DNA of 64,000 nucleotides. Source: Luteimonas colneyensis. Its GTDB lineage: Bacteria; Pseudomonadota; Gammaproteobacteria; Xanthomonadales; Xanthomonadaceae. Shown piece by piece: positions 9,401-17,994 of this stretch (positions are counted from its first letter, which is position 1; every line of letters begins with the position of its first letter). The position numbers and the translations under genes are program-made. The notes beneath the pieces are model-generated. The model was not told the origin of the DNA, did no database searches, and was given only the letters and a program-made list of their open reading frames with translations. Where the stretch lies: assembly GCF_014836665.1 (NCBI RefSeq), contig NZ_JACSQJ010000002.1:345252-409251 (forward strand), read 5' to 3'.

Positions 9401-10226
9401 CCTTGACCGCATAGCGGTGCAGGCGCATCTCCTGCTCCATCGGCGGGTCGGGCCAGCGGATGCCGAGGCCGCCCGGCGGCATCTCGAAGTCGTCGGGCGT
9501 GACGATGTCGAGCGCGAACGGATCGACGTCGACCGAGGCCGAGGACTCCACCGTCTCGGCGATCGTCTTGAAGCCGATCCAGCGCCCGGTGTAGCGGCTC
9601 ATCGCCCAGCCGAGCAGGCCCATGTCGAGGATGTCCTGCACGCCGGCCGGGTTGAGGATCGGCATCAGCGCGCTGGTGAACTCGCCTTCCGAGCCGTGCG
9701 GGAGCGTGGACGAGCGGCAGGCATGGTCGTCGGCGGCCAGCGCCAGCACGCCGCCATGCTTCGAGGTGCCGGCGGCGTTGGCGTGCTTGAACACGTCGCC
9801 CGAGCGGTCCACGCCCGGGCCCTTGCCGTACCACATGCCGAACACGCCATCGACCTTCGCGCCCGGGAACAGGTTGGTCTGCTGCGTGCCCCAGACCATG
9901 GTCGCGCCGAGGTCCTCGTTGAGGCCGGGCTTGAAGTGCACGTTCGCGGCTTCGAGGTGCTTGCGCGCGCGCCACAGCTCCAGGTCGAAGCCGCCCAGCG
10001 GCGAGCCGCGGTAGCCGGACACGAAGCCGCCGGTGTCGAGGCCGGCGGCCTGGTCGCGCAGGCGCTGCATCAGCGGCAGCCGCACCAGCGCCTGGACGCC
10101 GGAGAGATAGATCCGGCCCTGCGTGCGCGCGTATCTGTCGTCCAGCGTGTAGTCGGGGTCGGTGACGCCGCGGGTGAGCCCCGTGCTGGCGGAGGCGGGC
10201 GAGGAGAGTTCGGCGGTGCTGGTCAT
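6447..10226 (-). CDS. Indolepyruvate:ferredoxin oxidoreductase, fused-subunit type
   Basis: Very large (1,259-residue) cytoplasmic 2-oxoacid:ferredoxin oxidoreductase that oxidatively decarboxylates aryl pyruvates such as indolepyruvate to the acyl-CoA, in aromatic amino-acid breakdown. The N-terminal pyrimidine-binding domain (SGYRGSPLGGFD) is followed by the TPP domain around GIGCHYMVTWMDRS, an iron-sulphur segment with cysteine clusters CEGCGDCGVKSFC and CNKDFSCVEGFCP, and a gamma domain (ILVTGVGGTGVVTIGALMG). The last 200 residues form the extra C-terminal domain found in long aerobic versions. Fusion of alpha, beta and gamma parts in one chain is normal for proteobacteria. Transcribed alone, divergently from the EAL gene. 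Confidence 0.9.
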   Translation of the reverse strand: MTSTAELSSPASASTGLTRGVTDPDYTLDDRYARTQGRIYLSGVQALVRLPLMQRLRDQAAGLDTGGFVSGYRGSPLGGFDLELWRARKHLEAANVHFKPGLNEDLGATMVWGTQQTNLFPGAKVDGVFGMWYGKGPGVDRSGDVFKHANAAGTSKHGGVLALAADDHACRSSTLPHGSEGEFTSALMPILNPAGVQDILDMGLLGWAMSRYTGRWIGFKTIAETVESSASVDVDPFALDIVTPDDFEMPPGGLGIRWPDPPMEQEMRLHRYAVKAAQAFARANRIDRVVIDSPNARLGIATTGKSYLDVLQALEYLGLDARACAELGIRVYKIGMTWPLEPMGIRAFARGLEDILVVEEKLSFIESQMKELFYNFDFGLAGGRRPSIVGKHDEAGEWILPSTGELTPATIAGVIARRIQRFHDSEHIRDVLRWMEEKEGALALPRAQFPRVPHYCSGCPHNTSTKVPDGSRAMAGIGCHYMVTWMDRSTDTFTHMGGEGVTWSGQAPFTATEHVFQNLGDGTYFHSGTLAIRQSVATGVNITYKILYNDAVAMTGGQPVDGTLSVPQIAHQVRSEGVEVIALLSDEIEKWSDHSIFPAGVSFHDRRELDDVQKRLREVKGTSVLIYDQTCATEKRRRRKRGKMVDPDKRVAINSLVCEGCGDCGVKSFCVSVLPKETEFGRKREIDQSACNKDFSCVEGFCPSFVTVHGGKPRKGKPATGLSKLANLPEPVFASDGTRPWNILVTGVGGTGVVTIGALMGMAGHLEGRGATVLDQTGLAQKGGAVTTHIRIAPKPADIHAVRIAAGEADLVLGCDMVVVNDYWTLSKLRAGRSQVVLNSYEAMPGTFTTRPDMQFPATDIISAVRKALGGGDEAAMSEAAAAARALSVVDATQLATALLGDAIAANLFMLGYAWQRGLVPLSLDALMRAVELNGAAIEMNKTAFAWGRLAAVDIEAVYEAAGIVRNPRTRAEATPSLLDPLPPGDWEGNEWGATSAPKPQRRDDGLRHLPASATGAATGSDGAADGDDIAFLPLDDARLSRSLDELIARRTAFLTDYQDAKYARRYADFVARVRSAEATRAPGGTDLTEAVSRYFFKLMAYKDEYEVARLYTSGEFERRLKQQFEGDFRLEFHLAPPLLAKRDAEGRLRKKAFGPWVFSAFRLLAKLRRMRGTPLDVFGYTGERRTERRLIDDYERTVGGLLETLDGGNVDLAAEIASVPEHIRGYGHVKHAHLEKAKAREADLLREWNNPLRIVQAA

Positions 10227-10414
10227 GCGGGACCCCGTGCGGGCAAGGCGCTGGCTGAGGGCGCGGCCCGGCCGCCCGGCACGGTGCGTGGGGGCGGACG
10301 GGGACGCGGAAGCGGCGCGGATTCTATCAGCGACGCCATTTTCATGACCTTTTCTTAACTCCTGCGGGCGCTACATGGGCCGCGGGGCCGACGGGGGACC
10401 AGGAGGTGGCGGCC

Positions 10415-12253
10415 ATGCAGGAGCGTTGCGCGGAGGCGCCGCCGGTGGACGACGGCAGCAGCGCACGCAGGCACAACCAGGCGCTGGTCGCGCTGGCGCG
10501 GCAGTGCTGGACCGGGCGGCAGAGCCTGGAATGGGCGCTGGCCCGCATCTGCGAGACGTCGGCCGAGGTGCTCGAGGTCGACCGGGTCAACGTCTGGCGC
10601 CTGCATCCCGCGCATGGCGTGCTGCGCTGCATCCACGCCTACGACCGCCGCAGCGGCGAACACAACTATCCGGGCTACGACGAGGCCCTGGACGCCGACT
10701 CCGAATACGGCCGCCGCCTGGACGAGGTCCGGGTGATCGATGCCGCCGACGTGCACCGCGATCGCGGGCTGTCGACGCTGCGGGGCTATTTCGACCGCCA
10801 CCAGGTCGCGTCCCTGCTCGACGCACCGGTCCGCGGAGAGGGCGCGCTCGTGGGCGTGGTCTGCCACGAACAGATCGGACGCCCGCGGGCCTGGAGCGCG
10901 GTCGAGCAGGCCTTCGCCGCCAGCATCGGCGACTACGTGGCGATGGTGACCGAGATCCATCGCCGCCACGAGGCCGAGCGCCGCCTGCGCTACCTCGAAC
11001 TGCACGACGCGCAGACCAACCTGCCCAACCGCGACCACCTGCTCGAGGTCGCGCATAGCGCGCTGCGCCCGGCCGGCAGCGGCGAGCCGGCGATCACGGC
11101 CATCCACCTGCAGGTGGACTGCGGGGATGACGATCGCGGCGCAGCGCTGGTGGCCGTGGCCGCGGCGCTGCGCGAAGGCCTGGGCGAGGAGGCGACGCTG
11201 GCGCGGGTGCGCGACGACGCCTTCGCCCTGGTGCCCCATCGCAGCCTGCGCGAGGCCGACGCGCTGGCCCTGGCCGGCCGCTGCGTCGAACTCGTCGAGC
11301 GTGCGGGCGGTGGCCGCGGCGGGCTGCGCGCCGTGGCCGGGATCGCGTTCTCGCACGACCTCGCGGCGCCGTCGGCGGACATGCTGCTGCGCAATGCCGA
11401 GCTCGCCAGCCACCGGGCGCGCAGCCTCGGCCGCTTGGACCGCTGCGAGGTCTTCGACGCCGGCCGCCACCGCGCGCTGGTGGAGCGCATGCACCTGGAG
11501 CGCGCGCTGCGCGAGGCGCACCAGGAGGGGCGCCTGCACGTTCACTACCAACCGCTGGCGCGGCTCGTGGACGGAAGCTTCGTGGGAGCCGAAGCCTTGC
11601 TGCGCTGGCGTGACGACGTCGGCCAGTGGCGGCCGACCGGCGAGTTCATCGACGTCGCCGAGGCCTCGGGCCTGATCGTGCCGCTGGGTCGCTGGCTGCT
11701 GGGCGTGGCCTGCCACGCCGCGGCGGCCTGGCCGTCGTCCGCGTCCGGGCCGCTGACCCTGGCGGTGAACATCTCGGCCCGCCAGCTCGAACAGCCGGGC
11801 CTGGTCGACGACGTGGCCGCGGCGCTCGAGGCCAGCGGGCTGGCGCCCGGCCGGCTGTGGCTGGAGCTCACCGAGACCGCCCTGCTGGCGGACGCGCCGT
11901 TCGCGATCGCCACCCTGGAGCGCCTGCGCGAACTCGGCGTCCAGGTCGCGCTGGACGACTTCGGCACCGGCCAGTCCTCGCTGGCCCGGCTCAGGCACCT
12001 CCCGATCGACGGCCTCAAGGTGGACCGCAGCTTCGTCGCCGGCCTGCCCGGGGATCCGCTGGACATGGCGATCCTGGCCGCGATCGCGACGGTGGCGGCC
12101 AAGGCCGGGCTGAAGGTGGTGGCCGAGGGCATCGAGCGCGCGGAGCAGGTGCAGGCGGTCATGGACTGCGGCATCGCCCTGGGCCAGGGCTATCACTTCG
12201 GACGCCCGGTCCCGGAGGCGGAACTGCGTTCCATCTTCAGCCTGCAGGGCTGA
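10415..12253 (+). CDS. GAF-(degenerate GGDEF)-EAL cyclic-di-GMP phosphodiesterase
   Basis: 612-residue cytosolic signalling protein. Residues about 15-185 form a GAF-like sensor (ALVALARQCW through VMVTEIHRRHEAERRL in outline). The GGDEF domain that follows is degenerate: the signature position reads ARVRDDAFAL instead of GGDEF, so no cyclase activity is expected. The EAL domain is intact: GAEALLRW (Glu393), VNISARQ, LELTE, DDFGTGQSSL, LKVDRSFV and VAEGIE all keep the Mg-binding and catalytic residues, so c-di-GMP hydrolysis to pGpG is likely. AGGAGG at 10401-10406 sets the start at 10415. Confidence 0.9.
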   Translation: MQERCAEAPPVDDGSSARRHNQALVALARQCWTGRQSLEWALARICETSAEVLEVDRVNVWRLHPAHGVLRCIHAYDRRSGEHNYPGYDEALDADSEYGRRLDEVRVIDAADVHRDRGLSTLRGYFDRHQVASLLDAPVRGEGALVGVVCHEQIGRPRAWSAVEQAFAASIGDYVAMVTEIHRRHEAERRLRYLELHDAQTNLPNRDHLLEVAHSALRPAGSGEPAITAIHLQVDCGDDDRGAALVAVAAALREGLGEEATLARVRDDAFALVPHRSLREADALALAGRCVELVERAGGGRGGLRAVAGIAFSHDLAAPSADMLLRNAELASHRARSLGRLDRCEVFDAGRHRALVERMHLERALREAHQEGRLHVHYQPLARLVDGSFVGAEALLRWRDDVGQWRPTGEFIDVAEASGLIVPLGRWLLGVACHAAAAWPSSASGPLTLAVNISARQLEQPGLVDDVAAALEASGLAPGRLWLELTETALLADAPFAIATLERLRELGVQVALDDFGTGQSSLARLRHLPIDGLKVDRSFVAGLPGDPLDMAILAAIATVAAKAGLKVVAEGIERAEQVQAVMDCGIALGQGYHFGRPVPEAELRSIFSLQG

Positions 12254-12319
12254 AATCCCGGGGCGGTTGCCGCTACCATGGCGGCGGGGTACAGGGGCCC
12301 CGCTACCCGTATCGATGCA

Positions 12320-12955
12320 ATGAACCATGCTTTCGCACGCCGGCTCGCCGCCCTCGTGCTTGCTTCGCTGCCCTTCGGTCTGTGCGCGCAGGATGTGCCA
12401 CGACCCAAGGAGTTCTACTTCGAACCCGACACCGACGTGGCCAGTCCGCTGGTGCTCTATCCCGGGAACGACGACGCCACCATCGAGCGCCTGCTGAAGG
12501 TCCATCGACAGGGACGCCGTGGCGCCAGCCTGGCCGCCGCGCAGCTCGCGCACCTGTCCTATGCAGCCGGCCGTACCGACACCGGGGCCGCGCTGTACCA
12601 GGAGGCCAAGCAGAATCCCGACAACGCGCGCCAGCTCGATTCGCTGCACTGGAACCACGGCTGGGACCTGTACCGCAGCGGCGACGTCGCCGGCGCGGTG
12701 GCCCAGTGGCGGATCGCCGGCGCCGAGCGCCTGAAGGGTCCGGCCTGGCTGCCACCGACGCTTGCACTGGGGCTGTGGCAGCTGGACCGCCGCGACGAGG
12801 CCATCCGCTGGTACGCGGCCGCCGTGCGCACCGAGCCGACGCTGTGGACCTCGCCCGACCTGGCGCGCCTGCTCCCGGACTGGACCGACGAGGACCGCGC
12901 CGTGCTGGCGCGCGTGGCCGAAGCCTGGAAGGTCGCGCCGCCGCCCTGGCCCTGA
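12320..12955 (+). CDS. Secreted tetratricopeptide-repeat protein
   Basis: 211-residue protein with an N-terminal signal peptide (MNHAFARRLAALVLASLPFG) and predicted cleavage near CAQD. The mature part contains helical TPR-like repeats (SLAAAQLAHLSYAAGRTDTG, HWNHGWDLYRSGDVAGAVAQ, LGLWQLDRRDEAIRWYAAAV), suggesting a periplasmic scaffold. It follows the EAL gene by 66 bp on the same strand and may be cotranscribed. No enzymatic motif is seen and its partner is unknown. Confidence 0.75.
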   Translation: MNHAFARRLAALVLASLPFGLCAQDVPRPKEFYFEPDTDVASPLVLYPGNDDATIERLLKVHRQGRRGASLAAAQLAHLSYAAGRTDTGAALYQEAKQNPDNARQLDSLHWNHGWDLYRSGDVAGAVAQWRIAGAERLKGPAWLPPTLALGLWQLDRRDEAIRWYAAAVRTEPTLWTSPDLARLLPDWTDEDRAVLARVAEAWKVAPPPWP

Positions 12956-12992
12956 GCCGGGCGTGCCGCCCGTGGCGGGCGGTGCGCCGCGT

Positions 12993-13715
12993 TCAGCCGC
13001 CGCTGCCGGCTTCGAGCGGCACGTCGTGCGCGCGCAGCCAGGCGCGCACCGCCTCGCGTTCGTCGCGCGCCCGCGCGTTAAGCAGGGCCTCGCGCATCTG
13101 GAAGTAGTAGGGCTGGAAGGTCTCGCCGGCCGAATTGGTGGCGTGCGCCGGGGCGCCGGCCTCGAGCAGCTCCAGCACGATGCCGCCGGCATTGATCGAC
13201 CCAGCCGCGTGCAGCGGCGTGGTGCCGTTGTGGTCGGCCGCGCCGGGGTCGGCGCCTGCGGCCAGCAGCATGCGCACCTGTTCGCGGCCGCCGCCGAGGA
13301 TGGCGCGCACCAGCGGGGTCTCGCCGGTCACGCGGTTGGGCTGGTCGGGGTTGGCGCCGCGGTCGAGCAGCAGCTTCAGCAGCGCCGGGTCGTCGCCGAA
13401 GGCGGCCACGTGCACCGCGCTGCCGCCGCCCGGGGCCTGGCGATCGGGATCGGCGCCGGCATCGAGCAGCACCTCGACCACGTCGGCGCGCCCCGCGGCC
13501 ACGGCCAGCTGCAGCAGGCTGCTGCCGTCGCTGCCCGGGGTGTCGGGGTGGACGCCGCCGGCCAGGCCGGCGCGCAGGGCGTCGGCATCGCCGCGCGCGA
13601 CGGCGTCGGCGAGCGGGGCAAGCTGCGGATCAGTGAAGGGATGGTCCAAGGTGGGGGCTCGGCTGCACGCGGCCGCGCTCGCCGCCAGGAGGAGGATCAG
13701 GACACCGCTGCGCAT
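12993..13715 (-). CDS. Ankyrin-repeat lipoprotein, putative immunity protein of module 1
   Basis: 240-residue protein. It starts with a lipoprotein signal (VLILLLAASAAAC, Cys at the lipobox) and has about four ankyrin repeats (DVVEVLLDAGADPD, ALLKLLLDRGANPD, VRMLLAAGADPGAADHNGTT, IVLELLEAGAPAH), then a conserved tail GETFQPYYFQ...LLNAR. It is 27 bp downstream of, and on the same strand as, a lipase-like gene. The second module has a clear paralog with the same ankyrin order and the same tail (ATFQDYLF, LLNAG). Periplasmic ankyrin lipoproteins next to phospholipase toxins usually serve as immunity proteins, which is my inference here. Confidence 0.75.
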   Translation of the reverse strand: MRSGVLILLLAASAAACSRAPTLDHPFTDPQLAPLADAVARGDADALRAGLAGGVHPDTPGSDGSSLLQLAVAAGRADVVEVLLDAGADPDRQAPGGGSAVHVAAFGDDPALLKLLLDRGANPDQPNRVTGETPLVRAILGGGREQVRMLLAAGADPGAADHNGTTPLHAAGSINAGGIVLELLEAGAPAHATNSAGETFQPYYFQMREALLNARARDEREAVRAWLRAHDVPLEAGSGG

Positions 13716-13742
13716 GGAGCCCGATGGTGCCACAGGCGCGTG

Positions 13743-15290
13743 TTATCGACGGAACAGGCTGCCGACCAGGTCGAACCCCGTCTCCAGCACGTTGCCGCCG
13801 AAGTCGGCCACGCCCTCGACCACGCGGCCGCCGCCGGAGACCAGGCCCGCGGCGATGTCGCCGACCGGACCGCCCACGCTGTTGTCGATGCGCTCGGCCA
13901 GCGCGTCGGTGCCGGTGCGCACGGTGTCGCCGGTGGAGTTGAACACGCCCTCGACCACGTCGCCGGCGATGCGGATCCCGCCCTCGACCACGTTGCCGCT
14001 GGCGATGTTGGTCTCCCATTCGCCGGCGATGTCGCCGACCAGGTCATGCGTGTTGCGCGCGAAGTCGTCCTGCAGCACGTCCGGCACCGCGTCGATCAGG
14101 CTGCCGGCGGTGCTCTGCGGCGGGTTCTGGTAGCCGGGCTGCCAGGGCTGCTGCTGGATCATGGCCTCGGTCAGCAGCTCGGGGCTGTGGCTGACCGCGC
14201 CGCGCACCAGGCCGGCCACGCCGCCCAGCACCGGCACGTTCAGCCGGTCCGCCGCCTCGAGCCCGGCGCCCAGTACCCAGGCCACGGGCGTCGACAGGCC
14301 GGTCTCGGCGTCGAGTCCGCGCGGCACCAGGGTCAGGTCCTGCACGCCATCGGGATCGACCACGATCTGCGTGCCCAGCGCGTCGGGCGCGGCGAGCGCG
14401 AACGGGCTGTTCTCCTGGAAGTTGGTCAGCAGGTCGTCGCCCATCGAGTACCGGCGGATCAGGCCGCCTTCGGCCAGGTCGCGCGCGGCCTGCGGGTCGA
14501 TGCCGAGGCGGTCGAAGGTGTTGGGATGGATGCCGGAGGCGTCGAAGGTGACCGCCGGCACGCCGGAGGCCAGCGAGGCCACCGAGGCCAGGCCGCCGCC
14601 CTGCGAGTGCCCGGTGATGGCGAGGTTGGTGGCGTTGCCGTCGGCGTCGGGCGTGCCGAAGCGGCGCTCGAACTCGACCGCGGTGCGCGTGGCCAGGCCG
14701 CTGAACTTGTCGATCTCGTCGCTGGTGGTGAAGCCCGCGCCCTGGCGGAAGTTGTTCATCCAGTCGGTGCCGCTGCCGTCGGTGCCGCGGTAGGCGAGGA
14801 CGAAGTTGCCGTTGCAGTCCTGGTAGATCTCGGCCTTGAAGTGCTGGGCGGTGAGCTGGTCGCCGCCGTCGAGGTACTGGGCGCGCCAGGCGGCGGGATC
14901 GTCGATGCCGCGGGCGGCCAGGTCGGCGTCGGTGACTTCGGTCCAGCCGGCCGGCGGCGCGCCGCGCGTGCCGTAGACGGCGGTGGCGAGCTGCGACAGC
15001 ACGACGTCGAATTCCTGCGCCTGCTGGCCGCTGGCCAGTGCCGAGAGCTCGCCTGGGCCGACGCCGCCGGGGGCGCACTGCGGCGACTGCGACTGCGGTT
15101 GCGGCCCCTGGGGCGCGGCGGGCGACAGCGCGCCCAGCTGCGGGTGGTAGCCGGGCTCGTGGCGGCCCTGCAGCGGCTGCAGCGCGGGGGCGTTGGCGGC
15201 TTCCGGCGGCGCGGGCGGCGGAGGCGACGGCTGCAGGCCGCGCAGATGGAGGGCGGAGGTCGAGTCGTTGTCCAGGCGCGCGTGCAGCAT
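13743..15290 (-). CDS. Class-3 lipase-like protein with 11-residue-repeat C-terminus, putative effector 1
   Basis: 515 residues. A Pro/Gln-rich N-terminus (about 80 residues) without signal peptide is followed by an alpha/beta hydrolase domain with the class 3 lipase features AYRGTD (oxyanion side) and the nucleophile elbow ITGHSQGGGLASVAS with Ser229. After about residue 385 the sequence becomes Gly/Val/Asp-rich with an 11-residue period (GNVVEGGIRIA, GDVVEGVFNST, GDTVRTGTDAL), suggesting amphipathic membrane-active helices. ATG 15290 lies before MLHARLDNDS; the frame is open further upstream but crosses the divergent gamma-glutamyltransferase. Followed at 27 bp by an ankyrin lipoprotein. 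Secretion route is not shown by the sequence. Confidence 0.75.
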   Translation of the reverse strand: MLHARLDNDSTSALHLRGLQPSPPPPAPPEAANAPALQPLQGRHEPGYHPQLGALSPAAPQGPQPQSQSPQCAPGGVGPGELSALASGQQAQEFDVVLSQLATAVYGTRGAPPAGWTEVTDADLAARGIDDPAAWRAQYLDGGDQLTAQHFKAEIYQDCNGNFVLAYRGTDGSGTDWMNNFRQGAGFTTSDEIDKFSGLATRTAVEFERRFGTPDADGNATNLAITGHSQGGGLASVASLASGVPAVTFDASGIHPNTFDRLGIDPQAARDLAEGGLIRRYSMGDDLLTNFQENSPFALAAPDALGTQIVVDPDGVQDLTLVPRGLDAETGLSTPVAWVLGAGLEAADRLNVPVLGGVAGLVRGAVSHSPELLTEAMIQQQPWQPGYQNPPQSTAGSLIDAVPDVLQDDFARNTHDLVGDIAGEWETNIASGNVVEGGIRIAGDVVEGVFNSTGDTVRTGTDALAERIDNSVGGPVGDIAAGLVSGGGRVVEGVADFGGNVLETGFDLVGSLFRR

Positions 15291-15411
15291 GGGAGCGGTC
15301 CCGCAGGAGTCTGCGGCCAGTGGACCGCTCCCGCCGCCGCGGTTCAATCGGGGGCGCACCCTAGGTGGGCTTGCTAAGGTCGCGCTTCCGCCATCCCCGG
15401 TCCGCTTGCGA

Positions 15412-17139
<1,728 letters not shown>

Positions 17140-17148
17140 GGCCGCGCC

Positions 17149-17937
17149 TCAGCCGCGCGGCTGCACCGCGACGCCGTTGGCTTCCAGCCAGGCGTCGATC
17201 TTCCCGAGGTCACGGCGCGTGCCTGCGTTGAGCAGCTTCGGGTCGCCCTTGAACAGGTAGTCCTGGAAGGTCGCGCCGGTGCGGTCGGTGGCGCGCGGAT
17301 CGGCGCCGGCCTCGAGGAAGCGCACCACCGCGCCGGTGTCCTTCACCATCGCCGCGTGATGCAGCAGGGTGGTGCCGTTGCGGTCGGCCACGTCCACGCG
17401 CGCGCCGGCGCGCAGCAGCACGTCGACGTTGCCGTCGCTGTCGGCGCGCAGCGCGTCGTAAAGCGGCGTGGCGCCGGTGACGGTATTGGGCGTGTCGGGC
17501 GACATGCCGTGTTCGAGCAGCGCCTCCAGCCAGTCGCGCGACTTGCCCATCGCCGCCAGGTGCAGGGCGGTGCGGCCGTCGCGGTTGCCGCGCGCCGGGT
17601 CGGCGCCCAGCGCCAGCAGCAGGCGGAAGGCGTCGCGGTCGCCACGCTTCATCGCCCACTGCAGCAGCGGCTGGCCGTGGTCGTCCTCGGCGTTGGGGTT
17701 GGCGCCGGCGGCGATCAGTTCGCGCGCCAGCGCGTCGTCGCCCGCCAGCACGGCGTCGGCGAGCTGGGCGCTGCCCGGGTTTGCAAAGGCCTGGCCTTGG
17801 GTCACGTCTGTCCCTTGCCGGGCGCAGCCGGCGGTGGAGGCGAGCATCAGCGACGCGGCCACCAGCAGGCGCAAGCGACGCGGCGCCGTCCCGGGGGAGG
17901 GCGCCGCGACGGGCTGCGGTCTGGGGGCGTCGGACAT
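17149..17937 (-). CDS. Ankyrin-repeat lipoprotein, putative immunity protein of module 2
   Basis: 262-residue paralog of the ankyrin lipoprotein at 12993-13715. A 20-residue Pro/Ala-rich extension precedes the signal segment LRLLVAASLMLASTAGC with the lipobox Cys. Ankyrin units are seen at LARELIAAGANPNAEDDHGQ, AFRLLLALGADPARGNRDGR, WLEALLEHGMSPDTPNTVTG, VDVLLRAGARVDVADRNGTT and VVRFLEAGADPRA, then the shared tail (GATFQDYLFKGDPKLLNAGT). The phrase PNTVTGATPL matches PNRVTGETPL in the paralog. It follows its own lipase-like gene by 57 bp and converges with ggt. Confidence 0.75.
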   Translation of the reverse strand: MSDAPRPQPVAAPSPGTAPRRLRLLVAASLMLASTAGCARQGTDVTQGQAFANPGSAQLADAVLAGDDALARELIAAGANPNAEDDHGQPLLQWAMKRGDRDAFRLLLALGADPARGNRDGRTALHLAAMGKSRDWLEALLEHGMSPDTPNTVTGATPLYDALRADSDGNVDVLLRAGARVDVADRNGTTLLHHAAMVKDTGAVVRFLEAGADPRATDRTGATFQDYLFKGDPKLLNAGTRRDLGKIDAWLEANGVAVQPRG

Positions 17938-17994
17938 GCGGGCCAACTTACTACGTCAGGGCCGCGCCTTGCGTGACCGGCGCGGCGGCTGCGG

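Noticed and set aside
6525..10358. A continuous open frame of over 1,200 codons on the plus strand opposite the indolepyruvate oxidoreductase
   Set aside because: High G+C DNA with strongly G/C-ending codons keeps antisense frames open; the translation is His/Arg/Ala-rich without motifs, whereas the minus strand encodes a complete recognisable enzyme.
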